Position numbers and translations under genes: made by a program. From an uncultured Lachnospiraceae bacterium (lineage in GTDB: Bacteria; Bacillota; Clostridia; Lachnospirales; Lachnospiraceae): 64,000 bases of DNA. Location: assembly GCA_947172705.1 (NCBI GenBank), contig CAMWCA010000001.1, positions 1 to 64,000 of the forward strand, given 5' to 3'. Below the pieces are notes generated by a model. It did no database searches, was not told the origin of the DNA, and worked only from the letters and a program-made list of their open reading frames with translations. This document shows positions 45,413 to 53,557 of the stretch, piece by piece (positions within the stretch are counted from its first letter, which is position 1; every line of letters begins with the position of its first letter).

Positions 45413-46414
45413 ATGGACAGTCGAAATCGTTTCCGGAAATCTGCATTGAATCGCAGGAAATCCTCCCAAAAAAGCTTTGAAGGGGACTGGGAAGAAAATT
45501 TGGAGGATATGCCGGATAAAGGAGAGAAAGAGGATAAGGATCAAAAAATAAAACGTACGTTGCTCAGCCGGTTTGATCTCCTTAACCGCTTTAAGCATTG
45601 GTACTTGGGAGGAATCAGCTTCTTCCGAAGTCTTTTTCGCGTACATGCGGCAAAACAGACGATTCTTTTGATTCTGGGCGCATTGTCTGTCTGCTTTATT
45701 ATGGCGGCGTTTTATACCAACGCAGGCGAATTTGTGGTAAAGGTAGACAGGAAAATGGCGCGGGATGGCTTTTTCCTGTCGGAGATCCCCAACTTTGACG
45801 AACGATTGATCACCCTTCATGCAGTAGCGCTGGAGGATGCTACCAACATCAGCATTTATGATATAGAGGAGGATGTGATGGATGTGGACGGCGTTCATCA
45901 TACCAGCGACTGCTTTGCGTATACCTTTTATGCCAAAAATCTGACGGGGAAAACGGTGGATTACCGTTATACGCTTTTTATCAGGCATCAGACAAGAGGT
46001 ATAGAGGAGGCGGCATGGATCATGCTGTTCCATAATGGGAAACAGGAGATCTTTGCAAAAATGAATGAAAACGGTTATCCGGAAACCCAGTATTCGGATT
46101 ATGAATTTCCTTTCAGGGAATATGCAAGATATCCTGAAAAACAGCAGACTACCATCAGTCAGAGAAATCCCGGGCATATTACCCAGGAGGTGATCGACAG
46201 ACAGGGCTTTGACAGGCTGGATGGCATCTATCAGTTGAATACGGTGCCCTTTGCATCAGACAGAACCATATGTACGGGGCTTCGGGAAGAGTTTGAACAT
46301 GACGGAATGGACAAGTTCACAGTAGTGATCTGGCTGGAAGGGGAGGACCCTGAATGCATCGATAAGATCATCGGCGGCGAACTGGAATGCGCAATGAGCT
46401 TTACCTATAAATAA
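45413..46414 (+). CDS. Membrane-anchored beta protein related to the TasA-like group
   Basis: A long charged cytoplasmic N-terminus (about 80 residues) precedes one membrane segment, 'TILLILGALSVCFIMAAFYT'. An extracellular domain ends with 'VVIWLEGEDPECIDKIIGGE'. The same 'IW.EG.D..C' ending occurs in the next protein, so the two appear homologous. ATG 45413 is used instead of the TTG two codons upstream. A scaffold or base role in fibre assembly is inference. Confidence 0.65.
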   Translation: MDSRNRFRKSALNRRKSSQKSFEGDWEENLEDMPDKGEKEDKDQKIKRTLLSRFDLLNRFKHWYLGGISFFRSLFRVHAAKQTILLILGALSVCFIMAAFYTNAGEFVVKVDRKMARDGFFLSEIPNFDERLITLHAVALEDATNISIYDIEEDVMDVDGVHHTSDCFAYTFYAKNLTGKTVDYRYTLFIRHQTRGIEEAAWIMLFHNGKQEIFAKMNENGYPETQYSDYEFPFREYARYPEKQQTTISQRNPGHITQEVIDRQGFDRLDGIYQLNTVPFASDRTICTGLREEFEHDGMDKFTVVIWLEGEDPECIDKIIGGELECAMSFTYK

Positions 46415-46433
46415 TGAGAGGGACCAGTTTATT

Positions 46434-47378
46434 ATGAAAAAAAGAAAAGAAGACGAGCTGATTCATAATGAAGAAATGGAAAATAAAAAAGAACACCGAA
46501 AGGCAGGATGGCTGAAATCCAAGCTGATGGTATGCCTTTTGTATGTGGCGGTGCTTTCTACAGCAACCTACGCCTGGTTTACCCTGAACAATAAGCCCAA
46601 GGTTTTTAACCTTGCGCTGACCGCGGGAGCCTCTGCGGATCTTTTGATCGCTGACGACCTGGGGGGAGGTCCCGGGGAGTATGGGGAAGAGTTGAATCTA
46701 AAGGAGGCGCGGCAGGACCCGGTGGCAATGGAAGAGGTGGAGTTAAATCCGGTTACTACCCTGGATGCCGAGACCTTTTTCGAGCCGGTCTATACAGGAA
46801 CCACGGTAACGGATGTGAAAGAGGTTACCGATCTGACCGAGTTAAATCAGAGCTACGTCTACGAAAAGACTTTTTACTTGAAAGCGGGAAGCCTGAAGAC
46901 CAAAAGCGGCAGGAGAGTCAATTCCAGAGAAAAATATTATGATATCATGCTTTTGGGTCCTGAGCAGGAAGAGGAATTCACAGGCTGTGTCATCGAACAG
47001 GCGCCGGGCGCTTCCACAGAAGGCGGCGCAACGGCGGCAAACTCTATCCGAATTGCTTTTATTGTGGAAGGCGAGGAGGAAGTATCCATTTATGAGCCTA
47101 ACAGCGAACAGCACAATGGCGGCGACAAGGCAACCAATGGGGTAAATTATGGGACCTATGAGACCATGAAACAGCCTTCGCCCGGTGCAGAGTTTGAAAA
47201 CGGCGAGGGCGGCAACTCTAAAACCATGTTTACCATTAAAGAAGAAGAGGATGTACTGGTTACCATGCGGATCTGGATTGAAGGAACAGACGACGACTGT
47301 ACCAACTCCATTCAAATGGATGAAATTATAGGAAATATTCAATTTATTTCAAAAGATGCAGAGGATGCGGGAAGGTAG
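46434..47378 (+). CDS. SipW-dependent exported protein (TasA/camelysin-like) 1
   Basis: A 314-residue protein with a SipW-type signal: 'LMVCLLYVAVLSTATYAWFT', with cleavage expected after Ala-Tyr-Ala. The mature part is acidic and beta-rich, includes 'NQSYVYEKTFYLKAGSLKTK' and ends with the 'MRIWIEGTDDDCTNSIQ' motif shared with the upstream protein. A family role as fibre or surface subunit is likely. It is 13 bases upstream of the AAA+ gene. Confidence 0.78.
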   Translation: MKKRKEDELIHNEEMENKKEHRKAGWLKSKLMVCLLYVAVLSTATYAWFTLNNKPKVFNLALTAGASADLLIADDLGGGPGEYGEELNLKEARQDPVAMEEVELNPVTTLDAETFFEPVYTGTTVTDVKEVTDLTELNQSYVYEKTFYLKAGSLKTKSGRRVNSREKYYDIMLLGPEQEEEFTGCVIEQAPGASTEGGATAANSIRIAFIVEGEEEVSIYEPNSEQHNGGDKATNGVNYGTYETMKQPSPGAEFENGEGGNSKTMFTIKEEEDVLVTMRIWIEGTDDDCTNSIQMDEIIGNIQFISKDAEDAGR

Positions 47379-47390
47379 GAAGGATAAATC

Positions 47391-48998
47391 ATGAATGCGT
47401 TTTTTTACTACTTTTATAATTTTATGAGAAGCATTTTCGGACATATCTGGAATGTGCTGGTGGCGATCAAGGATGCCATCATTGGAATCTTTGATGTTCG
47501 GTATTATATGGAACTGTTCAGCACATACAGGGATGATCTTTCCGTTTTCGGATGGATCTGTGCCATCATTGTACATATTTTACTGATCATGCTTCTTGCT
47601 TTGTTTGTATTTCTGGTGTACAAGGGGCTTAAAGTGGTTTTCCGGTTTAAGGTTCCCGTAGTGGAATATGAGAAAATGAAGGATGAAGTGGTAACTTTAA
47701 AACGCGAGATCATGAAGGCGAATTATGAAAAAGACAAGATTCTTGCCATGAAGATTTCAGAGCTGGGAATGGAGGTCAATCCGGAGTTGATGAATACACC
47801 GGGAGAGCTTCTTGCCGCCGGATTGAAAGCGGATGCAGCGCCGGAAAGCGGAGAGCTTACAGCAGAAGGGACAGAGGAAGGAGCAGTTGAGGTAGTGGAG
47901 ACTACGGAACTGCGTTTTCCGAGGCTTTCCAGTGTCGACCTGATCTACAAGGCGCCCGATTATCAACCGCCGGAATACAACAACACCATCACGTTAGAAG
48001 AGGTCTGCATTAATTTCAGAAACTTTGCGGCAAGCAGGCTTGGGTTATATTATGATCTGGAGGTAATGAAGCAGGCGTTTGCCTCCTTTGGCGCCGCCAA
48101 GATGCTGATCCTTCAGGGTATTTCAGGTACCGGTAAAACTTCCCTGCCTTATGCTTTTGGTCAGTTTATCCAAAATCCCAGTGTGATCTGCTCCGTACAG
48201 CCTTCCTGGAGAGACCGTACGGAATTGTTTGGCTATTACAATGACTTTACCAAAAAGTATACGGAAACAGATTTTTTAAAGACCATATATGAAGCCCATT
48301 ATTATGAGGGCCCCAGAATTGTGATCCTGGATGAAATGAATATTGCCAGAGTGGAATATTATTTTGCGGAAATGCTTTCGATCCTGGAGCTTCCCAGGGA
48401 GGAAGAGCGGTTTGTATCGGTAGTGTCCAATACGGCGGCGAATGATCCTGATCTGATGAAAGAAGGAAAGATCTGGATTCCTGAAAATGTCTGGTATGTG
48501 GGAACCATCAACAACGATGATTCTACCTTTGCAGTGGCGGATAAGGTTTATGACCGCGCGATCCCCATCGACTTGGACGACCGTGCAGAATATTTTGAGG
48601 CGCCGGACACAGAGCCTATGCGTCTCAGCTATAAGCATATGGCAAAGCTTTATGACGAAGCAAAAGAAAAATATCCGGTATCAGAAGAAAACCTGATTCT
48701 TCTCGATAAGCTTGACAAATATCTGATCAGTCATTTCAGGCTTACTTTTGGTAATCGTATTATGCGGCAGATGAAGGATTTTGTCCCCTGTTATGTGGCA
48801 TGCGGCGGTACGGAGATCGATGGCATTGACTTTATGTTTGCCAAGAAGATCCTGCGTAAGTTTGAATCCCTGGGGCTTGGGTTTATCAGGGATGAACTGG
48901 ACAGTCTTGTGGCGTATTTGGACAGCGAGTTTGGAAGAGAAAATATGGGTATCAGCAAAGCATATCTGGCGCGCCTTAAGAGGATGAGCGGCAGTTAA
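47391..48998 (+). CDS. Membrane-anchored McrB-like AAA+ ATPase
   Basis: A 535-residue protein. One membrane helix ('WICAIIVHILLIMLLALFVF', about 55-78) is followed by a coiled coil (about 92-125) and an acidic linker. The ATPase domain from about residue 195 has Walker A 'LQGISGTGKTSLPYAFGQF', Walker B 'IVILDEMNIARVEYYF' and the McrB-like sensor 'VGTINNDDSTFAVADKVYDR'. McrB relatives normally act in restriction, but the anchor and the surrounding export genes argue for an envelope task. A DUF2357-like partner follows. Confidence 0.88.
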   Translation: MNAFFYYFYNFMRSIFGHIWNVLVAIKDAIIGIFDVRYYMELFSTYRDDLSVFGWICAIIVHILLIMLLALFVFLVYKGLKVVFRFKVPVVEYEKMKDEVVTLKREIMKANYEKDKILAMKISELGMEVNPELMNTPGELLAAGLKADAAPESGELTAEGTEEGAVEVVETTELRFPRLSSVDLIYKAPDYQPPEYNNTITLEEVCINFRNFAASRLGLYYDLEVMKQAFASFGAAKMLILQGISGTGKTSLPYAFGQFIQNPSVICSVQPSWRDRTELFGYYNDFTKKYTETDFLKTIYEAHYYEGPRIVILDEMNIARVEYYFAEMLSILELPREEERFVSVVSNTAANDPDLMKEGKIWIPENVWYVGTINNDDSTFAVADKVYDRAIPIDLDDRAEYFEAPDTEPMRLSYKHMAKLYDEAKEKYPVSEENLILLDKLDKYLISHFRLTFGNRIMRQMKDFVPCYVACGGTEIDGIDFMFAKKILRKFESLGLGFIRDELDSLVAYLDSEFGRENMGISKAYLARLKRMSGS

Positions 48999-49012
48999 GT
49001 CTGGAGAGAGCA

Positions 49013-50284
49013 ATGGGTAATACAGAAAACGCAGAAAACATGGAACAGGAAGATTTTGTTCATGAGACCTATTTGAATATGAATCGGGAAGATGTGCAGG
49101 AAGGTCTTAAGGAGGATAAGTTTTATAATTATTTTTATAATCTCCTTGAAACCGGAAGCAATTACTGCAAATTTTCCAATGCCAAGCTGGTAAAAAGCAT
49201 TGATGAGGAGTGGGTTCGTGCCGTGGAAGCAGCTATGCCTTCCCTCCACTATGTGATTACCCATCCCCGTAAATTTATTGAGGAGGAACGGGAGGTTGTC
49301 AATGTGGCGATGGCGCGTAATATCACTACGGAGTCTATCCGCCACCTTTTACAGCACAGCAATTTGATCGATGAATACAAGGAGGACGGAACGGTTATTC
49401 CCAACCGTATTCTGAACGTTTTTAAGGAGGAAAGCTTAAATATTTATGAAAACCGTTTTATCTGTACGTTGGTAGCGGAGTTACAGTATTTTGTCAATAA
49501 GCGGTTTAATATGATCTTTGAGGCAAGCAAGGATGAGGTGGGCACTTTCTTTGAATTACAGTCCCGCGTTGATAATTATACGGAAGTAGTGGAGTATAAT
49601 CTTTCCGTAAAGATCAAAGAAAAGCAGACGGATGTCAACAATGAGACGGAGAATCAGAACATTTTTGCCAGGATCATCAAGATCCATCAGCAGATCAACA
49701 TGCTTGCCGCTACGGAATTTATCGGGCTTATGCGCCGGTATCCTGCGGTGTCCCATCCCATTGTCAAGACCAACGCCATTGGCAAGAATAAGGACTATAA
49801 AGCATGTCATAAGCTGTGGAATTTTATCCACTCCTACAGCAGAGTGGGCTACAAGGTCAATATTGTCAAGCAGGAGCCCATTATTTCCAGGCAGTTTGAG
49901 CGTGATATTTATAATACGCTGATCCGGGATTATGCCATGCTGCATAATAACATGGAATTTCACAATGAAGTGGATGTAAACCGCCCGCCCATAGAGAAAA
50001 AGATGGATGTAAAGCAGATCAGGCAGCTTCTTGACGAGATTGTAAAGCATACGGAGTTAAGCGATGCAAACTTAAGAAAGCTGCTGGTAAAAGAGCTTAC
50101 GGACATTCAGTCAAGGAGAAAGGCGGAGCTTGCAGAACAGGAGCGCCTTGCCAGACAAAAAAGGCGGGAGATCCAGAAGAACCAGAGAATTGCAGAGTAC
50201 AAAGAAAATGCATCCTCAAAAACCGGCGTAATGCGTCAGAAGCGGCGTGAAAGGATAGCAGAGCGCAAAGCAAAGAAAAAATAA
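49013..50284 (+). CDS. DUF2357-like partner of the AAA+ ATPase
   Basis: A 423-residue soluble protein. 'ESLNIYENRFICTLVAELQY' resembles the ENR block of DUF2357/McrC-type proteins that pair with McrB ATPases. I see no PD-(D/E)xK nuclease motif. The C-terminal 70 residues are a very basic helix, 'RLARQKRREIQKNQRIAEYK'. It begins 15 bases after the ATPase and its TAA shares its last A with the ATG of the signal peptidase, so all are coupled. Family call moderate. Confidence 0.65.
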   Translation: MGNTENAENMEQEDFVHETYLNMNREDVQEGLKEDKFYNYFYNLLETGSNYCKFSNAKLVKSIDEEWVRAVEAAMPSLHYVITHPRKFIEEEREVVNVAMARNITTESIRHLLQHSNLIDEYKEDGTVIPNRILNVFKEESLNIYENRFICTLVAELQYFVNKRFNMIFEASKDEVGTFFELQSRVDNYTEVVEYNLSVKIKEKQTDVNNETENQNIFARIIKIHQQINMLAATEFIGLMRRYPAVSHPIVKTNAIGKNKDYKACHKLWNFIHSYSRVGYKVNIVKQEPIISRQFERDIYNTLIRDYAMLHNNMEFHNEVDVNRPPIEKKMDVKQIRQLLDEIVKHTELSDANLRKLLVKELTDIQSRRKAELAEQERLARQKRREIQKNQRIAEYKENASSKTGVMRQKRRERIAERKAKKK

Positions 50285-50829
50285 TGAAAAGAATATTGTC
50301 ACTTATTGGAAACATGATATTTATAGCAGTGGTGCTGTACCTGTGTTACTTCATTATCCAGGCAGTCCAGGACCGCTCCCCAAGTGTGTTTGGGTACAGA
50401 ATGCTGCGTGTTATGACGGACAGCATGGAGCCCGTTTTTTCCAGCGGAGATTGCATTATCGTGAAGGAGACGGAAAAGGAGGAACTGGCAGTAGGCGATA
50501 TTATTACTTTTGTTTCCGCTGATCCTTCCCTCCAGGGCAATCTGAACACGCACAGAATCGTAGACATTGCCAAAGATTATACCAACGGTGAAATGGTTTA
50601 CTATACCAAGGGAGATCATAACAGCTGGGTTGACGATTACACCACTCCTTATGAGGAGATCGTAGGTAAATATGTAAAAACGCTGCCCTTTGGAAAAAAG
50701 TTTTCAGAATTTTTAGGGAAGCTGTCCGATCGGGATTACTATTTTGCAGTGGTGATCGTACCGATTCTCATCTGTTTTATTTCCTGCATTCTTCAGTTGG
50801 TGAGGGACATACGAAAAAGAGTAAAATAA
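50284..50829 (+). CDS. sipW: SipW-type signal peptidase I
   Basis: A 181-residue peptidase of the ER (Ser-His) type. The nucleophile lies in 'VMTDSMEPVFSSGDCIIVKE' and the catalytic His in 'LNTHRIVDIAKD', replacing the Lys of standard bacterial enzymes; 'YYTKGDHNSWVDD' is the third box. Two membrane segments flank the catalytic domain. This type matures TasA-like proteins, several of which surround it. Confidence 0.94.
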   Translation: MKRILSLIGNMIFIAVVLYLCYFIIQAVQDRSPSVFGYRMLRVMTDSMEPVFSSGDCIIVKETEKEELAVGDIITFVSADPSLQGNLNTHRIVDIAKDYTNGEMVYYTKGDHNSWVDDYTTPYEEIVGKYVKTLPFGKKFSEFLGKLSDRDYYFAVVIVPILICFISCILQLVRDIRKRVK

Positions 50830-50845
50830 ATTTTATGGTGGGAAC

Positions 50846-51622
50846 ATGAAGAAATTCAGGCAATTCTTTCAGGAAAAAATCATATTGAGCGCAGTAATGT
50901 GCGTGCTTCTTGCAGTGGTACTGACAACGGCTACCACTGCTTGGTATGCCATAAACAGTTCCACCAAAACCTATGGTTTGGATCTCAAGCTGGGGGGAAT
51001 TGGCGGAATCAAAGTGGCGACTGTGCCAGGAGGAGAGGATATTATGGCAGATCCCAATCTCCCCCAAAATGACGATGGGTATCCCATCATTTCCATCAAT
51101 CTGAGAGAATTTGAAAACATAGAAGGCGGCAGGATCGCGCCGGGCGCTTATGGTACCCTGCCTTTTTATATCACTGCATTGGGGGAGAACATCAAATTTT
51201 ATTCCATTAAAGTGCAAATGGAATACCGCCCCGCATCAGAACATGTTTCCGAGGAGCAGAGACAGAAAATACAGGAGATCATCAACGATCATATTTGTGT
51301 TTATACTTCCCAATACAGGGACGGCGATGGCATCTGGCGTTTTGAAAATCCTCTTACCTATTATGTGGATGAGACAGATGCAGTGACAGCGGCGACAGGT
51401 CCTCTTATGTATATGGAAGAGGTTTTGGCGGAGATCTACTGGGTGTGGAATTATGAGCTTACGGATATTCCCGATTATGATGAAATCGATAGATTTCATG
51501 GCATGGATACCCGCAAGGCGGTGCGTGCTTATGATGAGGAAGACACCACCCTGGGAAATTACATAGATGATATCTGGTTTAATGTATATATTGAAGGCAT
51601 GACGGAAGAGGCAGGTGATTAG
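50846..51622 (+). CDS. SipW-dependent exported protein 2
   Basis: A 258-residue protein with the signal 'AVMCVLLAVVLTTATTAWYA', the SipW type. The mature domain is beta-rich with 'RIAPGAYGTLPFYITALGEN', as in camelysin/TasA folds where Pro-Gly turns precede the first strands. No active-site motif. It lies directly after sipW. Confidence 0.8.
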   Translation: MKKFRQFFQEKIILSAVMCVLLAVVLTTATTAWYAINSSTKTYGLDLKLGGIGGIKVATVPGGEDIMADPNLPQNDDGYPIISINLREFENIEGGRIAPGAYGTLPFYITALGENIKFYSIKVQMEYRPASEHVSEEQRQKIQEIINDHICVYTSQYRDGDGIWRFENPLTYYVDETDAVTAATGPLMYMEEVLAEIYWVWNYELTDIPDYDEIDRFHGMDTRKAVRAYDEEDTTLGNYIDDIWFNVYIEGMTEEAGD

Positions 51623-51626
51623 AGCG

Positions 51627-52379
51627 ATGAGCAGGATAAAGAAAATAATTGTAATTGCCGTATGTGCGCTTCTGTGCCTGATGGCGGCAGGTGGTACCTT
51701 TGCCTGGTATCTCAGGGAAGAAGAGAAGCGCGCCGAAACAGAGGCTGCAAAAGTGATGGCGCCTTATAACCTGTATTTAATGAACGCCAATGCACAGGAT
51801 ACCCTGCAGTTTGCAGTAGGTAATCTCCATCCGGGAGAGACCAAGCAGGTGGTCATCTGTGTGTCCAATAAACGTCCTGATAATTATGAGGGAGATACCA
51901 GTGAGATGACGGAACTGGTAAAGGACTCGGAATTTGGGTATGACCTGATGCTGGTGCATACGGATAATCTGGCGGTGAATTATCAGGTTTATCCCCTTGC
52001 ACGAAACAATCAAACGCCGGGAAACGTTCTTCCGGAGGGTGCGATCATTATGGACGATGATACAAAGGATTTGTATTATTGGATGAAGATGGCGGCTCCT
52101 TTGGGAGGAAATGACCGATCAGAGGATCTGAGAAAAAGAGTTTTTGGAGAAAATGATACAGGCAGTATTGTAAATGTGGGTTCCTATTGGCTCTCCGATG
52201 ATGACAGCATGCAGCTTGCCTACCGTGTAAATGACAGCGGGGAAGGAAGCTATGAATATGATTATTATCTGGTTGAAGTGACATGGAAAAATATTTCTAA
52301 TTTTGATGTCTACAAAAAAGAAACAGACCTGGTGTACGTGGTGGTAAATGCCAAACAGCCAAGACCTGTGGATAAATAA
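51627..52379 (+). CDS. SipW-dependent exported protein 3
   Basis: A 250-residue protein with the signal 'IVIAVCALLCLMAAGGTFAW', the SipW cleavage type. 'AVGNLHPGETKQVVICVSNK' resembles the strand pair of TasA-like domains. ATG 51627 replaces the track's GTG four codons upstream. It has no recognised catalytic residues and is probably a minor fibre subunit. Confidence 0.78.
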   Translation: MSRIKKIIVIAVCALLCLMAAGGTFAWYLREEEKRAETEAAKVMAPYNLYLMNANAQDTLQFAVGNLHPGETKQVVICVSNKRPDNYEGDTSEMTELVKDSEFGYDLMLVHTDNLAVNYQVYPLARNNQTPGNVLPEGAIIMDDDTKDLYYWMKMAAPLGGNDRSEDLRKRVFGENDTGSIVNVGSYWLSDDDSMQLAYRVNDSGEGSYEYDYYLVEVTWKNISNFDVYKKETDLVYVVVNAKQPRPVDK

Positions 52380-52439
52380 GCGCGCTGCAGCAGGAATTGT
52401 GCAAGACAGAGAAAATGCAGCGGCGGATAGGAAAGACGG

Positions 52440-53525
52440 ATGCAGAAGGAAAAACCGGAAAAGAAAAAAAGAGAAAAGAAAAACAGAATTCCTCAAATCA
52501 TATTTACAGCCCTGGCGGGTTTTCTCGTTTTGGGAGTGTCTATTACCGTTTACTCAAAGTACTATAAGACTGGCTATAATAAAGGAATGGCGATTGCTTC
52601 TGGTTTTTATTTTAGCAGTAATTTTATGGCAGTGACGGAAGATCTGAAGGGTAAGACCATGGAGGAGATTGCCAGGGATCATCTGGATTCTGTTATTATT
52701 TCGGCAAACCCTACCTCTTGGAAGGGAACGGACGCCTATACTTTTGGGGTGGAAGTAAGGAATTACGATAATCATCTGCTGTATAATGACAGAGATTTGA
52801 ATGTGGAATATCAGATTGAATTTATGCTTTTGGAGGAACCTAAGGGAGCCACTTATCAGGTAGGATTTGGTACGGAGACAAAGCGTCTGACGAAAAAAGG
52901 CAATGTGGTCAGTTTTAAGGGAAAACTGCCGGGGGGAGGTTTGAAAGCGGATGTATACAGTCTGTCCGTGGGAATGACCAATGCTGGTATTTATGAACCC
53001 GCAGATGTTCTGATGGTTGCCTATCCCATAGGTCCGGATTATCTGGTCGACACGAAATGTATGGCGGGCATTGTCAGGGCTATTTTTGAAGAGAGAGAGT
53101 TTAAGATCGAAGAGGGAAGCGGATTTACAGTTATTTATACAGAGGAGTATGAGAAGGATTGGAAAGCGGCGGTGGAGCCGGAAGCGGGATTTGTTTATCA
53201 GTTGATTACCACCGGAAGCTATACCGGTTCAGAAACCACCTCGACGAAGAAGAAGATCAAGATAAAATGGAAGAAAGATATATTCAAGATCAGCATGAAC
53301 GATGAGTATTACCAGGAGGCGCTAAAACATGACGCAGCTTTTCCCACAGAGCCGAAGCAGTTTTATGAGGATGGAGAATGGCAGGTCATGGAGGTGGAAG
53401 TGATGCCCTATGCCTCGATCAAATTTGTATTTTTCCGAAACGACGGCTTTGAGCCGGGATTAAGCGGGATAACTCAAAAAGAAGATTTTGAAGCTTTGAT
53501 TACTGCAGAAGTGGTAACACAGTAG
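52440..53525 (+). CDS. Exported or anchored protein 4 of the fibre operon
   Basis: A 361-residue protein with a basic N-terminus and one membrane segment, 'PQIIFTALAGFLVLGVSITV'. The cleavage region 'YSKYYKTGYNKG' departs from the AYAW form of its neighbours, so it may stay anchored. The extracellular part shows 'YTFGVEVRNYDNHLLYNDRD', a beta-sandwich-like pattern, and no known catalytic motif. It is followed after 32 bases by the giant surface protein gene. Confidence 0.7.
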   Translation: MQKEKPEKKKREKKNRIPQIIFTALAGFLVLGVSITVYSKYYKTGYNKGMAIASGFYFSSNFMAVTEDLKGKTMEEIARDHLDSVIISANPTSWKGTDAYTFGVEVRNYDNHLLYNDRDLNVEYQIEFMLLEEPKGATYQVGFGTETKRLTKKGNVVSFKGKLPGGGLKADVYSLSVGMTNAGIYEPADVLMVAYPIGPDYLVDTKCMAGIVRAIFEEREFKIEEGSGFTVIYTEEYEKDWKAAVEPEAGFVYQLITTGSYTGSETTSTKKKIKIKWKKDIFKISMNDEYYQEALKHDAAFPTEPKQFYEDGEWQVMEVEVMPYASIKFVFFRNDGFEPGLSGITQKEDFEALITAEVVTQ

Positions 53526-53557
53526 GTTTAAAATAGAAACAGACAGGTGATGAAAAA

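Noticed and set aside
47391-50284. A classical McrBC restriction system
   Set aside because: The ATPase has an N-terminal membrane helix, the partner shows no nuclease motif, and both lie within a coupled run of export and surface protein genes.
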